In this document: piece after piece, positions 41,142 through 51,519 of the stretch
Numbering within the stretch: the stretch's first letter is position 1
How the letters are laid out: each line of letters opens with the position of its first letter
NCBI RefSeq assembly: GCF_001544695.2
Contig: NZ_FCOM02000001.1
Location: 372,001-436,000 of the forward strand
Source: Caballeronia arvi
GTDB taxonomy: Bacteria > Pseudomonadota > Gammaproteobacteria > Burkholderiales > Burkholderiaceae
Direction of reading: 5' to 3'
Length of the DNA stretch: 64,000 nucleotides
Program-made: the position numbers and the translations under genes
The notes under the pieces: model-generated
Told to the model about the DNA's origin: nothing
Databases searched by the model: none
Seen by the model: only the letters and a program-made list of their open reading frames with translations

Positions 41142-44100
41142 TCAGGCAACCCGGCCCGCGACGGCGGCGTCGAGTGCGGCATCGAGCGCGCGCTCCGCCG
41201 CGACGAACGCCGCGAACGACGCCGCGATGCGCGTATCGTCCTCGCCGTTGCGATCCTCGTCGACGGCGCGTTCGCAGTCGCCCTGCAACGCGACGCACGT
41301 GCGCATGAAAGGCAAAGCGCCGATCACGGCCGCCGCGCCTTTCATGCGATGCCCGATATCGCGCAGCCGCGCGTGGTCGCAGTCGTCGAATGCGGCGTGG
41401 GCGTCGGCGCGGTCCTGGGCGTTGGCGGCCCTCAACGTATCGACGAGCGCACCCGCCTGATCACCGAAAGCGGCAAGCAATGCGCGGTCGAACAGCGGCT
41501 CTTCGGCTTCCGACGTGTCTGCGCGCGGCCTGGATGCCACGTCCGACACGCGAGCGCCGCGCGTCGCGGCGAAGAGCGCCTCGCGCAGCTCGTCGAGACC
41601 GAGCGGTTTCACGAGGCACGCGGTCATCCCCGATGCGACCGCGCGCATCGCCGCCTCGGGCTGCGCGTTCGCCGTCAGGCCAATGATCGGCACGGCGCGC
41701 CGCGATGCGTCGTTCGATGCGTCGTTCGCCTCGTCGTCGCGGATCGCACGCGCCAGTTCCTCGCCGCTCATCTCGGGCATCGAGCAGTCCGTGAGGATCA
41801 CGTCGAACGCGCGCGGCCCGGCGCGCCAGCGTGCGAGCGCGCTCTTGCCGTCGACGGCCAGTTGCGCGACTCCGCCGAGCAGCCTGATCTGGCCATCGAG
41901 CACGATGCGGTTCGCCGGATGATCGTCGACGACGAGCACGGAAAGGCCCGCGAGCGATTCGGCGGGCGCGCTCGCCGGCGCCGGGCGCGCATCGGCGGTG
42001 TGCGCTTCGGCATCGGCTTCCGGAAAATCGATGCGCACCGTGAAGCGCGTGCCGCGCCCAGCCTCGCTCGACAGCTCGATCACGCCGCCCATCATCGTGA
42101 CGAGGCGCTTGCTGATCGTGAGTCCGAGACCCGTGCCGCCGACACTGCGCGCGCGGCCATCGTGCGCCTGCACGAACGGCGTGAACAGCAGCGCCTGTTT
42201 CTCGGGCGGAATGCCGATGCCCGTGTCGGCCACCGCGAGCGTCACCGCACGCGTCCCCTCGCGCGGCGGCGCGACGCCGTATTCGAGCGTGACCGCGCCG
42301 TGATCGGTGAACTTGATCGCGTTCGAGAGCAGATTGCCGACGATCTGCCGCAGCCGCTGGCCATCGGCGAGAATCCAGGCCGGACCATCGGCATCGACGA
42401 CGCGCTTCGTGACGAGCGCGACGCCCTTCGCGCGCGCGGCGGGCTCGTAAATCGCCGCGACGCCCGCGATCCACGTTTCGAGTTCGAGCGGCGCGGGCGC
42501 GAGCACGAGCCGCTCGGCCTCGATTTTCGCGACATCGAGAAGATCGTCGATCATGCCGAGCAGATCGCGCGCGGCGCGATGCGCGGTCGAGAGCGCGCGT
42601 TCGGTCGCGGCGCGCTCGCCGGGCGCGCGCAGCTCCATTTCGATGAGGCCCAGTACGGCGTTCATCGGCGTGCGGATTTCGTGGCTCATCGTCGCGAGGA
42701 AGGTCGATTTCGCGCGGTTCGCCGTTTCGGCTTCCTCCTTGGCGGCGCGCATCGCGTTCTCGGCGGCGATCCGGCGCACGACCTGCACGCGCAGCGTCAG
42801 CGCCCAGCCCGCCAGCGCGAGCGCGAGTGCGATGCCGAGCAGCGTGCCGATCTCGACTTGCGGACGGCGGCGCTCCCACTGCATTTCGGGATGCTCCGAG
42901 AGCTTCCAGCGCGCGCGGATCGTCTCGCGTTCGGTAGGCGGCAAGTGCGTGATCGCGCGATTCATGAGGCCGACGAGCACCGGCTCGCCCGATGTGACGA
43001 GCATGCCGTGCGGCACCGGCTGCGTCGACAGCACGCCGCTCACGACGAGCACGCCGCGATAGAGATTGCCGACGGCGTAATTCGCGAAGCCCATATCGAC
43101 GACGGTCGCATCGGCCTCGCCCTTCGCGACGGCGCTGAATTGCCCGTCGACCGAGCGCGTATCGACGAAACGCACAGCCGCCGCATTCCCGACGCCCTCG
43201 CGCACGAAATTGCGCATCGCCGAAGCCGCCGGCAGCGCGACACGTTTGCCCGCGAGCGCTGCGGCATCGCGCAGACGCGGGTGGCCCGCGGCCGTCACGA
43301 TCGCGACGATGCCCTCGCCCACCGGCACGGTAGCTTCGGCGCCGGGCACGGGCGACAGGCTGCCGAGGCTGTAAGGCACGATCGACGACACGCCGCTCTT
43401 CAGATCGTCGTACATGCGCGCGGCCGACGAATGCACGCGCGCCTCAAAGCGCAGGCCGGTCATGCGCGAGATCGCGCCGAGCATATCGACGCCGATACCC
43501 GCGGGTTGCCCGCGCGAATCGCGGAACATCACGGGCGCGGTTTGCGCGAGCATCGAGTAATGCACGACGGGATGCGCGCGCACCCATGCGGCTTCCTCGG
43601 GCGTGAGCGTGAGCGGCTGCATCAGCGTGATCGCGCTCGTACCGGGATTCCAGCGCGCGCGCTCGACCAGCGGGAATGACGGCGGCAATGCGCCGAGCGC
43701 TTCGTCCACGCGCGCGCGCAACGCGTCGGAACGCGGCTTGCCGGCAGCGAAGGCGAAACTGTAGCCGCCTTCGCCGCCGGACGTCAGGCCGGTGACGGTC
43801 AGGTTCGGCAGATCGAAATGCGAGATCGCATAACCCGTGGCGATCATGTCGCCGACGAACGCGTCGGCGTCGCCGAGCGACACGGCGAGCAATGCGCCGA
43901 TCAGATTCGGATACGCCACCGGTGTCAGCGACGGGTACGCGCCTCTGAGCCGCGCCGGCGAACTCTGCGCGTCGACGTACGCGAGCCGGTGCGTCGGCGC
44001 GTGCTTCTCGATCGGCTCGACATACACCGCTCTCGACGGCATGTACGGACGGCTCAAGGCGAGCGCCGCGTGCGGGTCCGCGCCGGTCGCGCCCGTCGCC

Positions 44101-44432
44101 ATGTCGATGTCGCCATGCGCCAGGGCATCGATCATCGCGGCGCGATTCGGAAAGAAGCGCCACTGCGGATCGAGGCCGAGGCCGGGAGCGATCGCGTCGG
44201 TGACATCGGCGGAGATGCCGCGCGGCAGGCCCGTCCCGGCGGAGCAGTGGTTCACGCTGTCGGCCATGTCGAGCGGCGGCACCATGCCCGGCACCGCGCC
44301 GATCACGATGCGCTCCCCGGCGAACGCGCCCGGCGCCGCGACGCACGCGACGAGGAACAGGCCGCATGCGCCGCCGATGCGTAACAGGCGTCGTGCGTGA
44401 TCCAGCAGGCAACTGAGCAAGTGAATGAGCAA
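41142..44432 (-). CDS. BvgS-like hybrid sensor histidine kinase
   Basis: Membrane sensor of 1096 residues. Signal peptide at 1-38; two periplasmic Venus-flytrap (SBP family 3) domains at about 40-270 and 285-515; one membrane helix at about 529-548; a coiled linker; a HisKA domain with H584 (SHEIRTPMN); an ATPase domain with N-box around 701-708 and GGTGLGL at 765-771; a receiver domain with D882; and an HPt domain with H1028. This is the BvgS/EvgS phosphorelay layout, but without a PAS domain between helix and kinase. No response regulator is adjacent, so the partner is encoded elsewhere. It lies 127 bp downstream of katE on the same strand. Confidence 0.9.
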   Translation of the reverse strand: MLIHLLSCLLDHARRLLRIGGACGLFLVACVAAPGAFAGERIVIGAVPGMVPPLDMADSVNHCSAGTGLPRGISADVTDAIAPGLGLDPQWRFFPNRAAMIDALAHGDIDMATGATGADPHAALALSRPYMPSRAVYVEPIEKHAPTHRLAYVDAQSSPARLRGAYPSLTPVAYPNLIGALLAVSLGDADAFVGDMIATGYAISHFDLPNLTVTGLTSGGEGGYSFAFAAGKPRSDALRARVDEALGALPPSFPLVERARWNPGTSAITLMQPLTLTPEEAAWVRAHPVVHYSMLAQTAPVMFRDSRGQPAGIGVDMLGAISRMTGLRFEARVHSSAARMYDDLKSGVSSIVPYSLGSLSPVPGAEATVPVGEGIVAIVTAAGHPRLRDAAALAGKRVALPAASAMRNFVREGVGNAAAVRFVDTRSVDGQFSAVAKGEADATVVDMGFANYAVGNLYRGVLVVSGVLSTQPVPHGMLVTSGEPVLVGLMNRAITHLPPTERETIRARWKLSEHPEMQWERRRPQVEIGTLLGIALALALAGWALTLRVQVVRRIAAENAMRAAKEEAETANRAKSTFLATMSHEIRTPMNAVLGLIEMELRAPGERAATERALSTAHRAARDLLGMIDDLLDVAKIEAERLVLAPAPLELETWIAGVAAIYEPAARAKGVALVTKRVVDADGPAWILADGQRLRQIVGNLLSNAIKFTDHGAVTLEYGVAPPREGTRAVTLAVADTGIGIPPEKQALLFTPFVQAHDGRARSVGGTGLGLTISKRLVTMMGGVIELSSEAGRGTRFTVRIDFPEADAEAHTADARPAPASAPAESLAGLSVLVVDDHPANRIVLDGQIRLLGGVAQLAVDGKSALARWRAGPRAFDVILTDCSMPEMSGEELARAIRDDEANDASNDASRRAVPIIGLTANAQPEAAMRAVASGMTACLVKPLGLDELREALFAATRGARVSDVASRPRADTSEAEEPLFDRALLAAFGDQAGALVDTLRAANAQDRADAHAAFDDCDHARLRDIGHRMKGAAAVIGALPFMRTCVALQGDCERAVDEDRNGEDDTRIAASFAAFVAAERALDAALDAAVAGRVA

Positions 44433-44559
44433 GCCGCACTCCCGGGTCGGGCGGTGCGGCTAGTGTCTCAAAAACACTCCGGCGCGTGAATCCGCGGCGC
44501 GTGACACGAAGGCGCGCGTCGTTGCACGCCGCGAAACGCGCCGCGCGATACCGGGCGGC

Positions 44560-46686
44560 TCAGGCGGGCACCGACTTCGCCTTTTGCTCGCGCGACCAGA
44601 CGCGATGCTTGCTCATCGCTTCGATGAAGCTCTTCATCACCTGCGCGGTGTCGCTGCCGACGACGACGCCTTCCTCGCCGTTCGGCAGATGCGTGGCCGC
44701 GAGCAGATCCTCGCCGTCGCCGATCGCGCCGATCGCCTTCAGATGCTTGAACGCTTCCAGCACGAAGTGGCGCGCATCGCCGGATTCGGCGAGCGTCTTC
44801 GCGCTTTCCTGCCCGCCCGCGACGATCACGCCGTCGAACATGATCGACGGCATGGCGAGAATCGTCGCGTCGGCCTCGACACCTTGTGCGGGCGAGCCGA
44901 GCGTCGGCGCGATGACCTTGGCGTGCGCGCCCTCGGCCGCGAGCGCATCCTTGACGGCCTTGATGCTCGCGGCGTCGGCGCCCTTCGCGGCGAGAATCGC
45001 GACCTTGCGCGTCTTCACGGAGGGCTTCGCCTTCGCGACGATCGACAGCGCGGGCGAATCCTGCACCGACGATTTGCCGAGCTCTTCCGCGCTGGCGTTC
45101 TGCTTCGGCGCGGGCAGCCCGAGATTGTCGGCGACGCGCGCGGCGAGCGTTGCATCGATATTGGCGAGAATGCCGAGCTGGCGCTCGCGGATGTTCTTGC
45201 GCTCCACCTTGGAGAGTTCGAACGAATAGGCCCCGACGATGTGTTCCTTTTCCGGCTCGGTCATGCTGTTCCAGAAGAGCGTCGCCTGCGAGTAGTGATC
45301 GGCGAAGGACGGGCTGCGCACGCGGATTTTCGAACCTTCGACGCGCTGCGTGTAGCTTTCGAAGCCGCCGCCCGATGCGGCCGGATCGGTTTCCTTCGGC
45401 CAGCCGCCGTCGATCGAATTCGGCTCGTAGGACGCCTGGCCTTTGTCGATCGTCTGGCGATGCATCGCGTCGCGCTGGCCGTTGTGCAGCGGCGCGAGCG
45501 GCCGGTTGATCGGAATCTCGTGGAAGTTTGGGCCGCCGAGACGGCTGATCTGCGTATCGGTATAGGAAAAGAGCCGGCCTTGCAGCAGCGGATCGTTCGT
45601 GAAGTCGATGCCCGGCACGATATGCCCCGGACAGAACGCGACCTGCTCGGTTTCGGCGAAGAAGTTATCGGGATTGCGATTCAGCGTGAGCTTGCCGATC
45701 ATCTTGAGCGGCACGAGTTCTTCGGGAATGATCTTGGTGGGATCGAGCAGATCGAAGTCGAACTTGTGTTCGTCCTCTTCCTCGACGATCTGCACGCCGA
45801 GTTCCCATGCCGGATAGTCGCCGTTGTCGATCGCTTCCCACAGATCTCGGCGATGATAATCCGAGTCCTTGCCCGCGAGCTTTTGCGCTTCGTCCCACAG
45901 CAGCGACGCCGAGCCGATGGTCGGCCGCCAGTGGAATTTCACGAAGCGCCCTTTGCCTTGTGCGTTGATGAAGCGGAACGTGTGGATGCCGAAGCCTTCC
46001 ATCGTGCGGAGGCTTTTGGGAATGGCGCGGTCGGACATTGTCCAGAGGACCATGTGCGCGGATTCGGGCACGAGCGAGACGAAGTCCCAGAAGGTGTCGT
46101 GCGCGGACCCGCCCTGGGGCATTTCGTTGTGCGGCTCGGGTTTCACGGCGTGGACGAAGTCGGGGAACTTGATTGCGTCCTGGATGAAGAACACGGGCAT
46201 GTTGTTGCCGACGAGATCGAAGTTGCCTTCATCCGTGTAGAACTTGACGGCGAAGCCGCGCACGTCGCGCACGGTATCCGCGGAGCCGCGCGAGCCTTGC
46301 ACGGTGGAAAAGCGGACATAAACGGGCGTTTCCTTCGACGGGTCTTGCAGGAATGCGGCCTTGGTGAGATCGGCTTGCGATTCGTACACCTTGAAGACGC
46401 CGTGGGCGGCGGAACCTCGCGCATGCACGATGCGTTCGGGGATTCGCTCGTGGTCGAAGTGCGTGATTTTTTCACGCATGATGAAGTCTTCGAGAAGCGA
46501 GGGGCCGCGTTCGCCGGCGCGTAGCGTGTTCTGGTTATCGGCGATTTTTACGCCCTGGTTGGTGGTCAGGGCTTGATTCGTGGCGTCGGAGCGGAAGGTT
46601 TCGAGGGCTTCGGTTTTTTTGTTGTCGTTGCTGTGGGATGGCGTGCGGGCGACGCCGCTGGCGGGTTGCTGCTTTTTTGTTGCCAT
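44560..46686 (-). CDS. katE: Monofunctional catalase HPII (large subunit type)
   Basis: Large heme catalase of 708 residues from the ATG at 46686 ([11 protein letters not shown]). Catalytic H88 (VHARG), the distal Asn in [16 protein letters not shown] and the heme-ligand Tyr in [22 protein letters not shown] are present, and the C-terminal part (about 560-708, [19 protein letters not shown]) is the flavodoxin-like domain that defines HPII. The frame stays open for another 99 codons into the palindromic element, which is coincidental. It is probably stationary-phase or oxidative-stress regulated, as is typical for the family. Confidence 0.94.
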   Translation of the reverse strand: MATKKQQPASGVARTPSHSNDNKKTEALETFRSDATNQALTTNQGVKIADNQNTLRAGERGPSLLEDFIMREKITHFDHERIPERIVHARGSAAHGVFKVYESQADLTKAAFLQDPSKETPVYVRFSTVQGSRGSADTVRDVRGFAVKFYTDEGNFDLVGNNMPVFFIQDAIKFPDFVHAVKPEPHNEMPQGGSAHDTFWDFVSLVPESAHMVLWTMSDRAIPKSLRTMEGFGIHTFRFINAQGKGRFVKFHWRPTIGSASLLWDEAQKLAGKDSDYHRRDLWEAIDNGDYPAWELGVQIVEEEDEHKFDFDLLDPTKIIPEELVPLKMIGKLTLNRNPDNFFAETEQVAFCPGHIVPGIDFTNDPLLQGRLFSYTDTQISRLGGPNFHEIPINRPLAPLHNGQRDAMHRQTIDKGQASYEPNSIDGGWPKETDPAASGGGFESYTQRVEGSKIRVRSPSFADHYSQATLFWNSMTEPEKEHIVGAYSFELSKVERKNIRERQLGILANIDATLAARVADNLGLPAPKQNASAEELGKSSVQDSPALSIVAKAKPSVKTRKVAILAAKGADAASIKAVKDALAAEGAHAKVIAPTLGSPAQGVEADATILAMPSIMFDGVIVAGGQESAKTLAESGDARHFVLEAFKHLKAIGAIGDGEDLLAATHLPNGEEGVVVGSDTAQVMKSFIEAMSKHRVWSREQKAKSVPA

Positions 46687-46764
46687 TGTGGAGGGCTCCG
46701 GGGGTTTGGTGGGTTTTGCTCCACCTCGGCGCAATTGGTGTTCCCGGTTTTTTCGCTTTTTTGC

Positions 46765-47406
46765 TGGATCCCGTAATCGTGTCGGTTTATTAGCACTGCC
46801 CCTCCCCGGGGCGGGGGTAACTTTCTTTGCTGCTGCAAAGAAAGTCACCAAAGAAAGCAGCTTTCCCCATCCAAAGCGCCTCACACCGGCCGCGGCACAG
46901 GCGATTGACCTAATGGCCCCCGGAGTAGCGAGTGTCCTCGAAGGTCTATTGCGACGTGGACCGCGCACGGTCTGACTCGCCATAACCTTGAGCGTGCTGG
47001 TTCAGCACAAAATGGCTCCGGCACAGCGCTACGCGCTGCCGCAGGGTATGCAAGGGAAACCGACGAGCGGCAAATGCATCGCGATAGAGGCATAGCAGAA
47101 TCGCGCACGCACGCAGACCCGCTTAACCGGTCGGCCGCGAAGCGGGCTGGAGCTAAATGGTGCTGAACCAGTTTGTTATGTGGTGCGATGTGTCAGACCG
47201 TGCGCGATCCAAGCCCCGCGAGTTTTGTGAAAACACTCGCTACTCTGGGTTCCATTCAGCCAATCGCCTGTGCCGCGGCCGGCGTGAGGCACTCTGGGTC
47301 GAAAAAGCTGCTTTCTTTGGTGACTTTCTTTGCAGCAGCAAAGAAAGTTACCCCTGCCCCAGGGAGGGGCAATGCTAATAAACCGACATGAAAACAGGAT
47401 TCCATA
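46765..47406. repeat. Dispersed palindromic element, copy 2
   Basis: A 642-bp second copy of the element at 35818-36434, same orientation. Left arm 46765-47013 and right arm 47155-47406 are inverted repeats through segments such as CCGGCCGCGGCACAGGCGAT and GGAGTAGCGAGTGT, the latter as GAGTAGCGAGTGT in the reverse complement of the right arm. The 141-bp core keeps both hairpins and the string GGGTATGCAAGGGAAACC found in copy 1; the stretch between them varies. It lies 62 bp after the stop of the S10 peptidase gene and 78 bp before the katE start, so it probably overlaps or abuts the katE promoter. Confidence 0.85.
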
Positions 47407-47468
47407 GAAGCGCGAGCGGACCGAATAAACCTAACCCAAACCAAACCCGCCCGCGCAGGGCAAAAACC

Positions 47469-49202
47469 TCACTGCGGTGACAATGCCCCCAACTTCCCCG
47501 CAGTAACTTTCTGCAAGGCAATGATCCGCCCCAGCGCCGCATGATTCGCCGTCGCCTCGTCGTACATCTTCGCGAGATCCGCCTTGAGTTGCGTCCTCGA
47601 TCCGCCATCGAGATAAACCATATGCCCCGACGGATAAAACGTCGCCGACAAATTCAATCTCACCGTCTTGTCGATCAACGGCATCTGCTGCAAATCGATG
47701 ATCGTCTGATAGAACGGCGTCACGAAGTCATACATGCCGTTCGCCGACAGCACCTTCAGATCGATATTCAACGCCATCACCGCAGCGAGATCGCCCGCCG
47801 TGTAAAGGATGACGTTGCCCTTCGAATCAACGCCCTTCTGCTCGCCGGTCGGATCGGTATGCTTGAAATCCCAGTTGAGGAACGCCTGATCGTTCAAATC
47901 CGTAAACGACGATGTCGACGTGAACTTCAACTGCTCGTTCAGATAGCTGTTCCACATCGTCGTGTAGACGCCGCTCACTGCGGTCATCGTCGGATCGTTG
48001 CTGCCTGAATTCGGATCGATCTTGCCCGCGATGCCCGACGAAATCGCCGTCACGCGGCCATCGTAAGCGCCGAGCGATTCGCCCTTCGATTTCAACAGCG
48101 TCGTCAGAAACAGCGAATTGCCGCGGCTGTCGTAAGCCGCAATATCGAGACTCCACGCGAGCAGCGTCGCCTTGTCGATGCCCGTGTATTCGGACAGTTT
48201 CTCGACCACATCGTCGTCCGTCTGCGGGAATTTGCGCAGCGCGTTCAGATAATCCGTGCGCGCGAACTCCGCGACCTCTTCCGCGAAAGTCACCAGATTC
48301 GTCGGCGTCGGATGCACGCCGAGCTTCTTGTGATACCACGCGTCGGCCGCCGCGGTCGGCAACGCGCCGACCGGATTGCCCGCCTGCGCATAATCGAGAA
48401 TCGACGATTGCAGCGTGACGCCGTTCAGATCGATGCCGTCCTCATGCAGCTTGTACGCGAGCACGCAACTGCGCGCCGTGCCGTACGACTCGCCGAACAG
48501 AAACTTCGGCGAATTCCAGCGGTTGTTCTTCGTCAGATAGCGCTTGATGAACTGCGCGATCGAGCCCGCGTCCTGATCGACGCCCCAGAAATCGCGGTTC
48601 TTGTTCGGCGCAATCGCGGCGGAATAACCCGTGCCGACCGGATTGATGAAGATCAGATCGCTGCGATCGAGCAGGCTGTCGGGGTTGTCTTCCATCTGAT
48701 ACGGCGCGGGCGGCGTGAAGCTCGGCATCGCGGTCTTGATGCGGCGGGGAGCAAAGGAGCCGAGCAGCACGAACACCGACGACGAGCCCGGCCCGCCGTT
48801 ATAGAAGAACGTGAGCGGGCGCGTCTCCTCCTTCGCGCCATCCTTCGTGAACGCGACATAGAACATCTTCGCGTCCGGCTTCGAACTGCTCGGATCGACG
48901 GTCACGAGATGGCCGACCGTCGCCGTATAGGCGATCTTCGCGCCGCCTATCGTCACGCTGTGATGGGTGATCGCCGCGTTTTCATCGGCCTCGGTGGCCG
49001 CGACGGAATCGTCGGGGCCGTTGCCGTACGCGACCGGATCGAAATACGGCTGGTCCTTCTTCGCCGTCGTGGTCTTCTTCGGCGCTTTCTTCGCGGCGGC
49101 GGCCATCGCCGTTTCATCCGCGTTCGAAGGCTTGTCGCTCGCTACCAGTGGATCGGAGTTCATCGTCGTCGCTCCAGAATCGTCGTCGTGGTTGTTGTTC
49201 AC
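47469..49202 (-). CDS. Serine carboxypeptidase-like peptidase (family S10)
   Basis: Alpha/beta-hydrolase peptidase of 577 residues. An N-terminal Ala/Lys-rich extension without an obvious signal peptide is followed by the S10 domain: NGGPGSSSVF (oxyanion region, about 135-144), GESYG with nucleophile S239, an Asp in the YDFVTPFYQ segment, and His in PSGHMVYLDGG. S10 enzymes release C-terminal residues, usually at acidic pH. It starts 18 bp after the S53 peptidase gene, indicating an operon of two acid-type peptidases. Export route unclear. Confidence 0.85.
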   Translation of the reverse strand: MNNNHDDDSGATTMNSDPLVASDKPSNADETAMAAAAKKAPKKTTTAKKDQPYFDPVAYGNGPDDSVAATEADENAAITHHSVTIGGAKIAYTATVGHLVTVDPSSSKPDAKMFYVAFTKDGAKEETRPLTFFYNGGPGSSSVFVLLGSFAPRRIKTAMPSFTPPAPYQMEDNPDSLLDRSDLIFINPVGTGYSAAIAPNKNRDFWGVDQDAGSIAQFIKRYLTKNNRWNSPKFLFGESYGTARSCVLAYKLHEDGIDLNGVTLQSSILDYAQAGNPVGALPTAAADAWYHKKLGVHPTPTNLVTFAEEVAEFARTDYLNALRKFPQTDDDVVEKLSEYTGIDKATLLAWSLDIAAYDSRGNSLFLTTLLKSKGESLGAYDGRVTAISSGIAGKIDPNSGSNDPTMTAVSGVYTTMWNSYLNEQLKFTSTSSFTDLNDQAFLNWDFKHTDPTGEQKGVDSKGNVILYTAGDLAAVMALNIDLKVLSANGMYDFVTPFYQTIIDLQQMPLIDKTVRLNLSATFYPSGHMVYLDGGSRTQLKADLAKMYDEATANHAALGRIIALQKVTAGKLGALSPQ

Positions 49203-49220
49203 TGTGGTGCTACATCCTGC

Positions 49221-50798
49221 TCAACTCTTTGCGGGCTTGAGCGCCGCCGCGATCTTCCCGCCATCGGGGCTGCCCATGCCGGTGCACGCGTCCCAGCCGT
49301 CCGCCGCCGAGAAGCTGCCGTTGTTGCCTTCCGTGATGTCGCGAAACGCCGTCTGCGCCTTATAGAGCGTCGGATTGACGAAGCCCGCGGGCGACGCGTT
49401 GAGCGCGTTGATGCGCGCGATCAGCGCAGCCCACAGCGGCGCGACCGCGCTCGTGCCGCCGACGACCGTATCCTCGCCGTCGATCAGCACGTCGTAGCCG
49501 GTTTGCGGCGACGCATCGGCCGACACATCGGGCACGCCGCGCTTCGCAAGCGCAGTGTGCCGGCCGTTCTTCGTCACCGACAGCCCCTTCTGCCAGACCG
49601 GCAGCGCAAAGGTGCCCGACACGCCGCCGCCGCCCGCGCCGCCCTGATCGCCGTCGTTCCAGACGACTTCCTTCGTGATGCCCGTGCCCGATGCCGCGAG
49701 GCTCGTGCCGCCGCAGCCGAGCACGTACGGGCTCGACGCGGGAAAGTCGACGTGATCCGCGCCGTCACCGACGCCATCGGTCGAGCCGCTGTCGCCCGAC
49801 GCCGCGCAGACCGTCACGCCGAGCGCGGCCGCGCTTTGCAGCACGTCGTTGAAGGCGCTCATCGACTGCGATGACCAGTTCGCTTCCGGGCCGCCCCAGC
49901 TGATCGATATCACCGACGGCTTGTTGGCGGCATCGTGCAGCGCGCGATTCACGGCGTCGACGAAACCGGCGTCGCTGTTCGGCGCGAAATACACCGCGAT
50001 GCGCGCGCCCGGCGCGATGGCCCCCGCGATCTCGATATCGAGCGTCACTTCGCCGTCCGGGCCGTTCGGGTTGCCCGTGGGCGCGTTCTTGCCGCCGTCC
50101 ACGCCGACCGACACCACGTTCGGCGCCTTCACGCCGAGCTTCTTGAAATACGCGGAGAGATCGCTGTCGCGATAGCCGCCGCCCAGCTCGATGATCGCGA
50201 TGCACTGGCCGGCGCCGTCGCCATCCGGGAAGTCGTAGAGTTTCGCGAGATCGACCGGCGTGAACGACGCGGGCGTCATGCCGCGCGCCGGCCTGAACGG
50301 CGGACGGAAACGGAAATGCGGACGCGCCTGCGGCTTGCTGTCGAGGCCGAGCACGGCGGTGACGGCGTCGTGCATTTCGTCAGGCACGCTGACCGGCCCG
50401 GTGCGCCCGCGATATTCGCCGATGTTGTGATGTTGAAAGCGTTCCAGCTTGACGTCGAAAGCCTTCTGGAACTGCTCGATGGCGCCCTTCAGCACGACGC
50501 TGCGCGTCTCGGTTTCCGCGCGCACGACCGTGAGGCCGTATTGCCTGGCGAAGGCCTTGACCTTGTCGATGTCTTCGGCCGAGGCGGTGAAGCGCTTGTC
50601 GAATTCCTCGCGGGACACGGCTTGGCCGGACGCCTCGCCGGCGTCGATGCGCGTCATCATCTGTTTGAAGCCCGCTTCGTCCTTGCGCCGCAACATCACG
50701 ATGACTTCGATCTGCTCGGATGGATCGCAGTCGCCGATGCATTGCGCGCCTTCGGGATGAATCTTGTCGCTGCTGCCGCTGACCGGTTGCTTCGTCAT
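49221..50798 (-). CDS. Sedolisin-family acid peptidase (S53) with propeptide
   Basis: Serine-carboxyl endopeptidase of 525 residues. An activation propeptide fills about residues 1-175 and the catalytic domain follows. The triad residues are E250 and D254 (EVTLD) and S450 (GGTSAVAP); the oxyanion Asp is D336 (SGDSG). The C-terminal calcium site (DITEGNNGSFSAADGWDACTG) is present. Such pseudomonalisin/kumamolisin-like enzymes are active at low pH. No classical signal peptide is seen, as in several bacterial members. It is cotranscribed with the S10 peptidase. Confidence 0.9.
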   Translation of the reverse strand: MTKQPVSGSSDKIHPEGAQCIGDCDPSEQIEVIVMLRRKDEAGFKQMMTRIDAGEASGQAVSREEFDKRFTASAEDIDKVKAFARQYGLTVVRAETETRSVVLKGAIEQFQKAFDVKLERFQHHNIGEYRGRTGPVSVPDEMHDAVTAVLGLDSKPQARPHFRFRPPFRPARGMTPASFTPVDLAKLYDFPDGDGAGQCIAIIELGGGYRDSDLSAYFKKLGVKAPNVVSVGVDGGKNAPTGNPNGPDGEVTLDIEIAGAIAPGARIAVYFAPNSDAGFVDAVNRALHDAANKPSVISISWGGPEANWSSQSMSAFNDVLQSAAALGVTVCAASGDSGSTDGVGDGADHVDFPASSPYVLGCGGTSLAASGTGITKEVVWNDGDQGGAGGGGVSGTFALPVWQKGLSVTKNGRHTALAKRGVPDVSADASPQTGYDVLIDGEDTVVGGTSAVAPLWAALIARINALNASPAGFVNPTLYKAQTAFRDITEGNNGSFSAADGWDACTGMGSPDGGKIAAALKPAKS

Positions 50799-51034
50799 GG
50801 TATCGATGCTCCTCGTTGGCCATGCAATTCAAAGGTTCCCGATCCTGCCGCTCGTTCGCGCATCCGGCGCGCATGTTCGCCGCATGTTCGTTTCACGCAG
50901 CGCATGTCGCTTATCGTCTTATTTTCCGGGCGCGAATGCAATTGCTCGGACCGTTGACCCGATGATGCAGTTCCGGCGAGACAGAAGCTGTCCCGGTCTT
51001 CACGGCGATGTCTCTTTTCCTTTCGCTGAAGCGC

Positions 51035-51457
51035 CTAGTGCGCGCGCTCTTCGTCGTATTCCGGACGCGCGCCCTTCGGCAGCCACGGCTCGCGATGCTT
51101 GCACCAGAGTTCGTATTCCGGCTCGAAGAGGCCGGTTTCGTCGAATGCGCCGATGGGCAGATCGACTTCGTCGCGCGTCGTGAACTCCATGTACGCGACC
51201 GAGCCGCACACCGGGCAGAAGTGCCGCCGCCCGTCGTCGGAACTGCGCCACGTCGACAGGCTGCCGCTCATCATCACGTCGCCGCGCGCGTAAATCGCAT
51301 AAGCTCCGAAGGCGGAGCCGTGCACCTGCCGGCACGTCATGCAATGGCACACGCAGGCGCGTATGGGCTTGCCCGTCGCGCGAAAGCGAAACGCGCCGCA
51401 GGCGCATCCGCCTTCATGAACCGTAGTCGCCAACTCTTCGTCCTTTTGAACGTTCAT
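51035..51457 (-). CDS. GFA/CENP-V family zinc protein
   Basis: Small protein of 140 residues of the glutathione-dependent formaldehyde-activating (GFA) superfamily. Zinc-binding cysteines appear as GGCACG, CVCHCMTCRQVHGS and FCPVCGS. From the ATG at 51457 (MNVQKDEE) the length is usual; the longer frame would overlap the divergent gene's promoter. Formaldehyde activity has been questioned for many family members, so the function is uncertain. It is divergent from the GNAT-like gene with about 60 bp between. Confidence 0.82.
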   Translation of the reverse strand: MNVQKDEELATTVHEGGCACGAFRFRATGKPIRACVCHCMTCRQVHGSAFGAYAIYARGDVMMSGSLSTWRSSDDGRRHFCPVCGSVAYMEFTTRDEVDLPIGAFDETGLFEPEYELWCKHREPWLPKGARPEYDEERAH

Positions 51458-51519
51458 CGATTGCTCCCGTATATACGGCGGTTTGTTACGATAACCCTTC
51501 ACGATCGGAGATGGCACTC

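Noticed and set aside
41121..43679. 852-residue forward frame opposite the hybrid kinase
   Set aside because: Shadow of the kinase gene; no domain and skewed Arg/Ala content.
46687..46983. N-terminal extension of katE into the repeat element
   Set aside because: The 99 extra codons are element sequence; the ATG at 46686 gives the normal HPII N-terminus.
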